This document shows, piece after piece, positions 1 to 9,437 of a stretch of 64,000 bases of DNA. Each line of letters opens with the position of its first letter. The first letter of the stretch is position 1. This stretch comes from Ga0077555 sp963761475 (GTDB lineage Bacteria; Pseudomonadota; Alphaproteobacteria; Rhizobiales; Hyphomicrobiaceae): assembly GCA_963761475.1 (NCBI GenBank), contig CAVXGT010000006.1, positions 248,001-312,000 of the forward strand. The letters are read 5' to 3'. The notes beneath the pieces were generated by a model. The model saw only the letters and a program-made list of their open reading frames with translations. It searched no databases and was not told the DNA's origin. A program made the position numbers and the translations under genes.

Positions 1-3000
1 CTCGTGCAGTGCCCGAGCAGCGGATGCACCTCCAGCGCCGTGTTTGCTTCGTAATCAGCGCCAAGGCCGCGAGGCGCAATCCTGGCTGCAAGGCCGGTGT
101 CGCGCCAGATCCCCCACGCGATCGAAAGCCCGTCGCGTCGGCTGGAGGCCAGCGCATCGAGGAAGGCGTTGGCCGCCGCGTAGTCGATCTGTCCCGGCGG
201 TCCCGTCAGTGCGCTGGTCGAGGAGAACACGGCAAACAGATCCAGCGTTCCGGCTGGCAGAAGCCTGTCGAGGATTAATCCGCCCTCGAGCTTGGGAGCC
301 ATAATTCGCCGCGCCTCGGACAGCGATTTGGTGGCCAATGGCGCATCGGCCATGATGCCGGCGGCGTGGAAGACGCCGTCGAATTCTGCCGAAGTGACGT
401 CGGGCTTCGGAGATGGCGCGCGCCATCGAGAGTTCATCCGTCACGTCGGCGGCAACCACCAGCGCCTTGGCGCCGAGGCGTGCCACATCGGTGCGCGTGG
501 CGGTGTCGTGCTGATGAGCCGGCCGCCGCGAGATGAGCACCACGCGTGCCTCGTATCGCCCCACCAACTCCCGAGCGAGCAGTCGGCCGATACCGCCGAG
601 GCCGCCGGTGACCAGATATACCCCATCGCGCTTGATCCGCGCGCCGGGCCTGGCGTCGAGACGCTGTGCTGGTGCCATCGTCTCGATGAACCGCAGGCCG
701 CCGCGCAGCGCAACGAAGCTGTCGCTGTTGTGCGAGAGCGCCTCGTCGACGATGGCGCGCTCAGGGGCCAACTGATCCTGGTCGTCGGTGGCAAGGTCGA
801 TCAACGTAGCGCGGGCGCCGGGCATCTCACGCGGCCACACGCGCACGGGGCCGAGCAGTGTTGCCAGATGAGGGTTGGCCGCCGGCGTCGAGCCGAGCGC
901 AGCCACGCCGCGGGTGATGACAACCAATCGCAGCGCTAAATCCCAGCCCGCCAGCATGGTGGCCCTGAGCAGGCGGAACAGGCTGTCGAAAGCCCGCGTC
1001 TGATCCTGCGGCGGATGTGCCTGCCCCCGATCCGGCGTTTGCGCCCACATATGCACAATGCCGTCGATGGCAATTCCCTGCTGATCGAGCGTCGCAACCA
1101 GTGCTGGATAGTCGTCGGCGGCGCTCGGATCTATGGCCAAAGCGCCTCCCGCTTCCAGCCGCCGCGAGCCTGCCATTTCGACCGTCAGGACTCGGCCTTT
1201 GCGGTCGATGATTTCGGCCTGGAGTTTCCGCGCAAGTTCCGAGCCGTCCGACAGCACCAGCCAGGTTCCGGCCTTTTGCGCCACGCCCTCTCCCGGCAGC
1301 GGATGCGGCTGCATCTGCGGCACCTGATACCAGTCTTTGCGGCGCGCCAGGCGTTCGATCAGCGGCGGCGGCGGTGCCGCGGGTGCAGCCGTGGCATGGT
1401 CCCGCACGGCGGCATGCCGCGCCGGCCTTTCAATCCAGTGCCGCTGGCGTTCGAACGCGTAGGTCGGCAGCGCCACCCTGCGATGCGGCCCCGACCCTCG
1501 AAGTTGCGACAGATCGACATCGGCCCCGTTCGCCCACAGCGCACCGGCTGCCGCAGTGACAACGCCGACGTCGCAATCATTCTCGAGGGCCGAGCGCGTC
1601 GAGGCGATCACGGCCTTGGGCTGATGGCGGGTCTGCGCAAAACCGGCAAGCGACGTCAACGCCTGACGTGGCCCGACCTCGAGCAGGATCGGTGACTTGT
1701 CGTGCAGCAGTGTGACGAGACCATCGCCGAAACGTACGGTTTCCCGCAGGTGGCGCACCCAATGACCCGGAGAGGTCAGCTCCTCAGGCGTTGCCCAGTT
1801 GCCGGTCAGGCCGGAGATCATGGGAACGCTGGGTTCCCGGAATTTCATCTGCTCCAGCTTGCCGCGGAACTCATCGAGGAACGGGTCTAGCATGCGCGAG
1901 TGGGCGGCAACCGAAATGCGGATGAGGCTGCAGTCCACGTCTTCGCTTTCAAGCCGTCGCTGCAAGGCCTCGATCGCCTCGCGTGCTCCCGATGCCACCG
2001 CGTGTCCCGGACCGTTGAGGACGGCAATATCGAGATCGGGACCGATAGCGTTGCGCAACGCGCGCTCGTCGAGCGAGACCGAAAGCATGGCGCCGGCTGG
2101 CAGCGCTTGGAAGATCCGCCCGCGCAGCGTGACGATGGCTATCGCGGAGCCAACGCTCATGACGCCGGCCGCCACTGCTGCTGCATAGTCGCCCGCGCTA
2201 TGGCCGATCACCGCACTGGGACGTACCCCGAGGCTCTCCCAATAGCGCGTCAGGGCGTAGCTGGTGATGAAAACGGCGAGGATCGAGAGCAGTGGATGCT
2301 CGAGTCTTGCGCCCGCATCGTCTTGCTCGGCTCCCTCTCCGAACAGAAGATCGGCCAGATCGCGGGCCTCGTCAGGCACCAGCGCCAGGCATTCGTCGGC
2401 CGCCTCCCGGAAGGCTTGTGACGATCGGTAGAGATCGCGTCCGGCGCCCGGATACTGCGAGCCTCCACCTGGATACATGAACACCACGTCCGGACTGCTG
2501 GAGGCAGCGATCCCCTTGGCGCGCCGTCGCGAGGCCCGTTTGCCCAACGCTTCGCCAACCTCGCTCCAGCTACCGGCCGAAACGGCCATGCGATGCGCAA
2601 ACGCCTCCCGGCCTTCCTGGCTGGTGAACGCGGCATCGGCCAACGCCGGCTTGGGCCCGGCCCGCACTGCGAAGGCACGCCACTTCTCGGTGAGCCCCTC
2701 GAGCGCCGTGGCTGACTTGGCCGATATCGTCAGCAGCACGGGCGTCTGCGGGTCGCTGGCGCGCGATGGTATCGCCGGCGGTTCCTCGATGACGACATGT
2801 GCATTGGTACCGCCGACACCAAGCGAGTTGACGCCGGCCCGCCTCGGGCGGTCCCCGCGCGGCCAGGCCCGCGGTTGCGCCAATACGTTGAACGGTCCCG
2901 TAGCGAAGTCGAAGCGCGAGTTGGGCGTCTTGAAGTTCAGCGAAGCCGGAAGGGTCTCGTGTTCCAGGCCGAGCACGACCTTGATCAGCGACGCGGCACC

Positions 3001-4083
3001 AGCCGCCGTGTCCAGATGTCCTATGTTGGTCTTGATCGAGCCGATGCCGATGGTCCCGCTGGCGGTGTCGTTGCCATAGACCTGCGCCAGCGCCGAGAGC
3101 TCGATCGGATCACCGATCACCGTTCCCGTGCCGTGGGCCTCGATGTAGTCGATCGATTGCGCGGGCACCCCGGCGATGGCTACGGCTTCGCCGGCTGCCC
3201 GTGCCTGCCCGTCGACGGACGGCGCGAGGTAGCCGGCTTTGTCCGCTCCGTCGTTGTTGACCGCGCTTCCGAGAATGACGGCGCGGATGTTGTCTCCGTC
3301 GGCAATCGCGTCCTCCAGCCGGCGCAGCGTCACCACGCCCGTGCCGCTGCCGAAAACCGTGCCCTTTGCATCATCGTCGAAGGCTGCGCAATGGCCGGTC
3401 GGCGACAGGATCTCGCCCTCGGCGGCGATGTAGCCCAGGCCGTGCGGTACCTCGATGGATACGCCGCCGGCCAGCGCCATGTCGCACTCACCCGCAAGCA
3501 GGGACTGGCAGGCCATGTGCACAGCAACGAGCGACGTCGAGCAAGCCGTTTGCACGCCGATCGAAGGCCCCTTGAGGTCGAGCAGATAGGACACGCGCGT
3601 CGTCAGGAAATCCTTATCATTGCCCGTGTGCCGCAGCAGGAACATACCAACAGACTGACGCAGCGCCTGGTTCGGCATCAGGTTCTCGGCCATGTAAGCC
3701 TGCATGCCGCAGCCGCCAAAGACGCCGATGGCGCCGGGGAAGCGTCGCGGCACATGGCCAGCATCCTCGAGCGCCTCCCAACACGTTTCGAGGAAGTGGC
3801 GGTGCTGTGGATCGAGGATCGCTGCTTCGCGCGGCGAGAAACCGAAAAATCCGGCGTCGAACATCTCCATGTCTGGCAGCACCATGGCAGCCTTGACATA
3901 GTTGGGTTGGGCAAGCTCCTCCGCACTGGCGCCCGCAGCCTTCAGCGCTTCGTCGTCGAGCCACGTCGCAGCTTCCAGCCCGCCTTGGAGCAGTTGCCAG
4001 AGCTCCTCGATGTTGCGCGCGGCAGGAAAGCGCCCGGCCATGCCCACGATGGCGATGCGACCGGTGGCGATCGGTTCACTCAT
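1..4083 (-). CDS. Type I polyketide synthase, KS-AT-KR (3' end beyond window; frame broken near 380-386)
   Basis: This is a modular PKS that should extend the product of the upstream NRPS. From the ATG at 4083, the ketosynthase has its active Cys at about residue 181 (QTACSTSL) and its two His at about 317 (EAHGTGT) and 356 (NIGHLDTAAG). The acyltransferase follows with GHSAG (Ser about 629). A ketoreductase Rossmann motif (TGGLGGIG) comes next. At 380-386 the frame shifts by one base. The second frame then continues cleanly to base 1 with the KR Ser/Tyr region (FSSTSALTG, IDYAAANAFLDA), so the gene leaves the window. In the first frame translation would stop at 55. The start at 4083 is chosen for a GGAGG seven bases upstream, and it overlaps the NRPS stop (ATGAGTGA), suggesting coupling. 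An ATG at 4107 lacks this support. The carrier protein must lie outside the window. The AT motif VAAHS does not settle the extender unit. Confidence 0.9.
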
Positions 4084-7000
4084 GCCGACCTCCGTTGGCA
4101 GGTGCAATGTTCGCTGCGGGTGCAGATGCCGGTCGTCCGCGCCGGGTCATGGCGAGCCGTAGACGTGCGCGTTCTGCGCCAGCAGTCTCCGAGCTCCCGT
4201 TCGGGGCGACACTGACGCCGCTCTGCAGTGCACCGACATGCCGGCACAGGCCCTCGATCGTCGGGAAACGGAAAATGTCCGTCAGTTTGAGATCGAGCCC
4301 AACCTCGCGTGTGAGCAGTCGGTGCAGTTCAACGGCCAGCAGCGAATGTCCGCCGAGGTCGAAGAAGTTCTGCTCCGCCTCGATCATCTCGCGTCCGAGC
4401 AGGCGTGCCCACACCGCACCGATTTTCTCTGCGAGCGCGGCTTCTCCGGGTGTCGATGCTGCCGCCCCGGCCGCTGGCCTGCCACGAGGGGGCAAAACCT
4501 GGTGCGCTCGTTGGCTTGGCGCTTCCGCCGCCGGTCGCTGAGCCTCCTTCGCGAGCGCATTGCGATCGATCTTGCCATTCGGGGTCTGCGGAAAGGCTGC
4601 CAGCACCGTCAATTTCGCCGGCACCATGATCGCCGGCAACCGTGCCGCCAGATGCTGACGAACATTCGCGGAATCGAGTCGCACCCCGGCTGCGGGCACG
4701 ATGAAGCCGGCAAGTGCAGGCCCCGAAGGGTCCTCGTGCGCCACGACGACACCACCCGCCACCCCCGGAGCGCTGGCGAGCGCAGCCTCGATCTCGCCGA
4801 GCTCGATCCGGTGCCCCCTGATCTTGACTTGATGGTCGATCCTCCCGAGAAACTCGAGCGAACCATCTTCATGCCGACGCACGAGGTCGCCGGTCCGGTA
4901 GTAGCGCTGCGGCCGTCGTCCGCGCGTGTGCATGACGAACCGCTCAGCCGTGAGATCGGCGCGCCGCCAGTACCCTTGCGCCACGCCATCCCCACCAATC
5001 AGAAGCTCGCCCGCCACCAGTGCTGGCAGTGAGCGCCCGGCGCTATCGACCACATCGAGGCTTGTGTTGGCAATCGGCGTGCCGAGCGGCACGAAATGTT
5101 CGCGGCCTGTGATCTCCGCCACCGTCGACCACACCGTGGTTTCGGTCGGACCATACATGTTGAGCACCTTGCCCCTGACGATCCCGGCAAGTTTGGCGGC
5201 CATGTCGGGCGGCAACGCTTCGCCCCCGACAAGCAATGTATCGAGCCGGCCAAGCGCGCGCCGGCCGTCATCGTCGGCCATCAGCATGGCGGCCATGCTG
5301 GGTGTGCATTGCAGGTGGCGGACATCATGGCGTTCGATGTCGTCGCCGACCGTCAATTGAGCGGCCGCCGTGCGCCCACCGCCATTGGCGGATTGCATCA
5401 CCTCTGCCAGCAGCGGCAGGCTTTGCAGCACTGTGTCGGTATCGACGCCGAAGTCGATGAGACAGGCGAGTTCGTCGACGCCGAGCGCTTTGAGCCTCGC
5501 CGCCATGTCGACGCAGCGCTCAGGCGTACCGAAGAGCCCGCTCGTCTCATAGTAGCGATCGAACGCGTGCTCGAGCACCGCGTCCAGTTCATCCGGTGAC
5601 AGTGCGCTTGCATCGAGTGTGGCGCGACTGGCGTCAAAAGCGGCCGCGTCCTTGCGCACCAGCGTTGGGAAGTTCCAGGCGGCTTCCCGAACGATGTCGA
5701 CGGCGCTCGCCAGGTAGGCTTTCATCGGCGCGCGCACGATGTGGCGCACGGTTTGCTCGTCCTCACCGACGAAAGTGTGAAGCATGACGCTGACGCGCCC
5801 GCGCCCTGTGTGACCCGCGGCTGTCCAGGCCGACCTGTAGGCGGCGATGTTCTCGGCAAGCTCGTCGATGGACATGCCGAGCATGTGCGTGAGGATGTTG
5901 TTGCCCCGCCGCCCCGCTAGCACGAAGGTTTCTGGGTTCTTGGCCGCTGTCAGCCAGGTCGGCAGGCTCTTTTGGATCGGCCGCGGCAGCGTGCCGATGG
6001 CCGCATTGATGCCGTCCGGTCGCAGGCGCTCGACGGTGTCGCCGGCCCAAAGCCGCGCGATCGTATCCATGTGCTCGAGCATCAAGGCCTTGCGCGAGGC
6101 GAAAGCCTCAGGAGCCAGCACAAAGTCGCCCGGCATCCAGCCCGATGCAAAGGCGATGCCTGTGCGACCACCGGAGAGATTGTCGACCAGTGCCCAGTCC
6201 TCCGCCACCCGCAGCGGATCATGCAGCGGCAGTACGCAGCTTCCCGCCCGTATTGAAATCTGGCGCGTGATGGCGGCGATTGCCGCACCCACGACGGCAG
6301 GATTTGGGTAGATGCCGCCAAAGCCGTGAAAATGCCGTTCGGGCGTCCATACCGCCTCGAAACCATGCGCATCGGCGAAGCGCGCGCCCTCCATGAGTAG
6401 TCGGTAGGCATCTCGTCCAGTTGGCACTTGCGCGTCGCCCTGAGGCTCACCCGCTGCTGCGAAATAGAAGAGACTGAAGCCGAGTTCCCTCGTAGTGGTC
6501 GCCATCTCAACCGCGCCATCGTCGGGCGTGCGCGAATGCAGGGCTACCGTATAGCCGCGCGTCAGCGTCCACAGCAGCTCCAACACTGAAATGTCGAACG
6601 AGATGCTGGTGACGGCAAGCCAGGTCCCACCGTCCGCTCGCGGTACGCGCTGGTCCATACCGGCAAAGAAGTTGGCGACGTTGCCATGCGTAACGCCGAC
6701 GCCCTTCGGCTTACCGGTCGAGCCAGAAGTGTAGGTGAGGTAGGCAAGGTCATCGGGTGCGCGCTGTGGTGAGGCGCTGGCAGCCTCGCACCCTCCGCGC
6801 GTGGCGGCCTCGACGCTGAAGCTCTCGACTTCACCCATCGAGTTGACGATGATGGCGTGCCTGCCTCCAAGTGCCGGCTGGTCCGTGATCACCAGGTGGG
6901 CGTCGCAATCCTCACGGATGAAGTTGATGCGTTCGGTCGGAAAGCGCGGATCGATCGGCACGTACGCGGCCCCCGTGCGCAGGATGGCGATCAGCGAGAC

Positions 7001-8917
7001 CACCATGGCCGGCGTCCGTTCGAGCGACACCGCAACGCGCTTGCCGACTGAGGCACCGAGATTGGCCAGATGCTTGGCCAGTCTCTCGGCTGCCGCGTCG
7101 AGCTCCGCATAGCTGAGGCAGCGCGCATGCCAGCGCAGGGCGATCCGCTCGGGCGTCTTGAGCGCCTGCCGGGCGATCTGTTGATCGATCAACTGAGGCT
7201 CGATAGCCCGCACCGTAGCTGCATCAATCGCCAGGAATAGCTTGGTCTCGTCCGCCGGGACGACATCGATATCGCCGATAGCGGCGTCGGGATGCTGCGC
7301 CAATTGGCCGATCACGTGCGCCAGGTGTCGGGCCATCGCGTGCGCCGTTGCCAGCGTGAAGCGCCGGGCGTCGATCAGCATGCTTGGGACGGCACCTGTG
7401 TCCTCCACCAGCAGCATGATCGGTGGCATACCGTCTCCCGATGCCCGTAGCCCCGCGCTATCGAGTTTGGTATCCGGGACGATCCGAGCAAGTGGCCGCG
7501 GCCATCGCGCAGCAGGCGCGTCGGTGCGCAGGAGCCGACTCTCCAGGTCGCGTGCCAGCGGTCCGCGCCGACGCAGAGCCTCACTCTCCTGGTCGAACAC
7601 CGATGCCGCCGCACGCACCGTCCGCTTGGCGTCGATGCCGAGCCGGAGCGGCCGCCAGTCGAGGAACAGTGCGGGGGCGAGATCGCAGCCTACTTCCGGC
7701 AATGGCGCATCAATGGCCGCGAACGGCAAACCGCCGGCGGCCGTGCGCCCGAGCCAGATGGCGAGCGCCGTCAACAGCACGCTCTCACTTGAAAGCTCCA
7801 GCACGGCCGACGCCGTCGCGAGCCCCATTCCCAGTTCGACCTTGTGCCAACTGCCCACCGCATCGCGGCCCGCAGCGGACGAGGTCGCGCCGGGATAGCC
7901 AAGCTCGGCCGTCTCCTCCGCCCCGCCAAGGTATGCGATCCAGTAAGCCTCGTCGCGTCCGGACTGATCGGTGATTTCTTGCAGGAGCCTGCCCTGGGCC
8001 CCGTCCGGCGCCGCCAGTAGTTTCTGGCCGGGGGCAAGCGCAACAATCGTATCGGCTGCGGCGGGTTTGCCATCGAGTGTCGAGAGGCCGGTCAACTGGA
8101 TTCTTGAGCCACTAGCCGCGACCGTGACGCCGGAAGCGTCGCGGCTGAGGATGGTCCCGGTGGGTGCTACCTCGCGCATTGCCGGACCCGGCGCGATGCC
8201 GGAGACACTGAACACGCCTGCGGATGTGGCGATCTTCGCCAGCGCCAGCGGGTTCCAGTACGGACCATGATCGAGCGCGCGGACGCTCCGCCCGATCGCC
8301 TCTGGGCTCGCGCTGGGATCGATCAGGCCGCCAAACTGCGGCCGCTTCGCGCGTGTCGTAAAGCTCCTCGGCCCCGACTGTGGGGCGAGCGTGACCTGGT
8401 TGCAGAGGATGGCCTCAACGAGACGGTCGAATGTGGCAAGGCCAGCTTCATAGCATTTGGCATTGAGCGAGAAGGCGGTCTCGTCCTCGCTGACCTCTAT
8501 CGACTGCGTGACAGCAATGCGCCCCGCATCCAGATCACCGGTCATCTCGTGCCAGGTCACCGCATGTTGGGGGGCACCCGCCATCAACGCCCACACTGGC
8601 GTGTTGAGGCCCGCCATCTGAGGCAGTGGCCCGTCGTGGAAATTGAAGGCCATTTTGCCGGCGCGGCGGATGAGCGCTTCGGGCAGTATGTCGAGATTGG
8701 CGACGCTGAAGAGATAATCGAAGGTCCGGTCGGTAAAAATGCCCTCGGCGCCCCGCCCGGGCAGCGGCTCGCAGGCGACCCCGCGCTGCTCGCACCAGGC
8801 TGCGACCTGGCCATTGCGGGTCGCAATGCCGACCACTTCGATGCCATGTGTCAGCAGGAGCTCGGTGCAGCGCACGACAAGCGTTGAATTGCCGACCAGT
8901 ACTGCAGCGATACCCAC
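4076..8917 (-). CDS. Hybrid NRPS: formyltransferase - partial C - A with inserted luciferase-like monooxygenase - PCP
   Basis: The product is a 1613-residue assembly-line protein. Residues 1-245 resemble methionyl-tRNA formyltransferase, with the usual Asn/His/Asp set visible (N92 and H94 in FNFHDGPLP, D130 in GDLDAG). Residues 320-560 look like the C-terminal lobe of a condensation domain. No HHxxxDG motif is present, so it may be inactive. The adenylation domain starts near 575: A3 TYTSGSTGKPKG (728-739) and A4 FDIS (774). It is then interrupted by a flavin luciferase-like monooxygenase at about 812-1168, and resumes with A5 NMYGPTETT (1253), A7 YRTGD (1340), A8 (1356-1377) and A10 NGKIDR (1447). 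The carrier site is LGGHSLL (Ser1525). This A-LLM arrangement is known from the MupA/Atu3671 group. The amino acid used and the role of the LLM are not deducible here. It overlaps the downstream PKS start by eight bases. Confidence 0.93.
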   Translation of the reverse strand: MGIAAVLVGNSTLVVRCTELLLTHGIEVVGIATRNGQVAAWCEQRGVACEPLPGRGAEGIFTDRTFDYLFSVANLDILPEALIRRAGKMAFNFHDGPLPQMAGLNTPVWALMAGAPQHAVTWHEMTGDLDAGRIAVTQSIEVSEDETAFSLNAKCYEAGLATFDRLVEAILCNQVTLAPQSGPRSFTTRAKRPQFGGLIDPSASPEAIGRSVRALDHGPYWNPLALAKIATSAGVFSVSGIAPGPAMREVAPTGTILSRDASGVTVAASGSRIQLTGLSTLDGKPAAADTIVALAPGQKLLAAPDGAQGRLLQEITDQSGRDEAYWIAYLGGAEETAELGYPGATSSAAGRDAVGSWHKVELGMGLATASAVLELSSESVLLTALAIWLGRTAAGGLPFAAIDAPLPEVGCDLAPALFLDWRPLRLGIDAKRTVRAAASVFDQESEALRRRGPLARDLESRLLRTDAPAARWPRPLARIVPDTKLDSAGLRASGDGMPPIMLLVEDTGAVPSMLIDARRFTLATAHAMARHLAHVIGQLAQHPDAAIGDIDVVPADETKLFLAIDAATVRAIEPQLIDQQIARQALKTPERIALRWHARCLSYAELDAAAERLAKHLANLGASVGKRVAVSLERTPAMVVSLIAILRTGAAYVPIDPRFPTERINFIREDCDAHLVITDQPALGGRHAIIVNSMGEVESFSVEAATRGGCEAASASPQRAPDDLAYLTYTSGSTGKPKGVGVTHGNVANFFAGMDQRVPRADGGTWLAVTSISFDISVLELLWTLTRGYTVALHSRTPDDGAVEMATTTRELGFSLFYFAAAGEPQGDAQVPTGRDAYRLLMEGARFADAHGFEAVWTPERHFHGFGGIYPNPAVVGAAIAAITRQISIRAGSCVLPLHDPLRVAEDWALVDNLSGGRTGIAFASGWMPGDFVLAPEAFASRKALMLEHMDTIARLWAGDTVERLRPDGINAAIGTLPRPIQKSLPTWLTAAKNPETFVLAGRRGNNILTHMLGMSIDELAENIAAYRSAWTAAGHTGRGRVSVMLHTFVGEDEQTVRHIVRAPMKAYLASAVDIVREAAWNFPTLVRKDAAAFDASRATLDASALSPDELDAVLEHAFDRYYETSGLFGTPERCVDMAARLKALGVDELACLIDFGVDTDTVLQSLPLLAEVMQSANGGGRTAAAQLTVGDDIERHDVRHLQCTPSMAAMLMADDDGRRALGRLDTLLVGGEALPPDMAAKLAGIVRGKVLNMYGPTETTVWSTVAEITGREHFVPLGTPIANTSLDVVDSAGRSLPALVAGELLIGGDGVAQGYWRRADLTAERFVMHTRGRRPQRYYRTGDLVRRHEDGSLEFLGRIDHQVKIRGHRIELGEIEAALASAPGVAGGVVVAHEDPSGPALAGFIVPAAGVRLDSANVRQHLAARLPAIMVPAKLTVLAAFPQTPNGKIDRNALAKEAQRPAAEAPSQRAHQVLPPRGRPAAGAAASTPGEAALAEKIGAVWARLLGREMIEAEQNFFDLGGHSLLAVELHRLLTREVGLDLKLTDIFRFPTIEGLCRHVGALQSGVSVAPNGSSETAGAERARLRLAMTRRGRPASAPAANIAPANGGRHE

Positions 8918-8992
8918 GTTTCGCCCTATTCGTTGCTCCGGGCGTGCTATTTCAGCGGCTTACGGAGAAATCTAGCATGCTCGGACCATCCT

Positions 8993-9179
8993 GTTCCAGT
9001 GATGGAACTAGTGCAGGATTAGCAAAAGCCGTTCCAACACGGGCGCTTCGGCGTCGCGGCGCACTTGCGGCACGCAGCCGGCTGCATCCAAAGTACAAAT
9101 TAGCATTCCAACTTCGAACCACAATGAGCCATATCAAAGAAATGCTGTTTCCTTAACGGTTCCAAAAAACCAGCGGAAC
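8993..9179. promoter_or_regulatory. Cluster of GTTCC/GGAAC half-sites, including one perfect inverted repeat
   Basis: A perfect 6-base inverted repeat, GTTCCA-gtga-TGGAAC, lies at 8993-9008, about 80 bases upstream of the NRPS start. Further copies of the half-site are at 9031-9035 (GTTCC), 9159-9163 (GTTCC) and 9175-9179 (GGAAC); the last two face each other across 11 bases. The pattern fits a regulator-binding region for the NRPS-PKS unit, but no regulator gene is in the window. GGAAC is also the -35 element of alphaproteobacterial EcfG promoters. No CGTT was found at the required 16-17 base spacing. Confidence 0.35.
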
Positions 9180-9399
9180 GTATGCACATATCGCTTTTAG
9201 AATGTCGCGACGAAGGTGCAATCCGCAAACCCGGCAAGAATATGCCGCCATCTGTTGGTAGGTGCCTCATCCGGCCCGCCATCCAGCGGCGATCTCGGCC
9301 GCTGACTGTCCCAGAGTGATACACCGCCGCCGCTGGTCGACCGTGCAGTGCCCTGATTTGATGCGCGGGGTGATACGCGCCAAGGGCGGCCGGTGCGGC

Positions 9400-9426
9400 C
9401 GTGCCGGCAATTCAGGTGCCGGCACG
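9400..9426 (-). terminator. GC-rich hairpin after wzz, possible terminator
   Basis: Nine-base perfect arms, CGTGCCGGC (9400-9408) and GCCGGCACG (9418-9426), with a nine-base loop, begin 12 bases beyond the wzz stop. There is no T-run, so it would be a weak or factor-dependent terminator, or only an mRNA 3' stem. Confidence 0.35.
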
Positions 9427-9437
9427 CCATGCGAGAG

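Larger units (their letters stand above)
8918..9437. other. Intergenic region between wzz and the NRPS gene
   Basis: This 520-base gap has no convincing gene; the short open frames in it show no recognisable protein. It must hold the promoter of the minus-strand NRPS-PKS unit, near its 8918 end, and the 3' flank of wzz near 9437. Two kinds of structure are visible and listed separately: repeated GTTCC/GGAAC half-sites (8993-9179) and a GC-rich hairpin (9400-9426). Confidence 0.6.

Noticed and set aside
2797..4215. 472-residue plus-strand open frame
   Set aside because: Antisense shadow of the PKS ketosynthase in GC-rich DNA; no recognisable domain.
9004..9040. EcfG-type promoter from GGAAC
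   Set aside because: No CGTT at 16-17 bases on either strand near any of the GGAAC sites.
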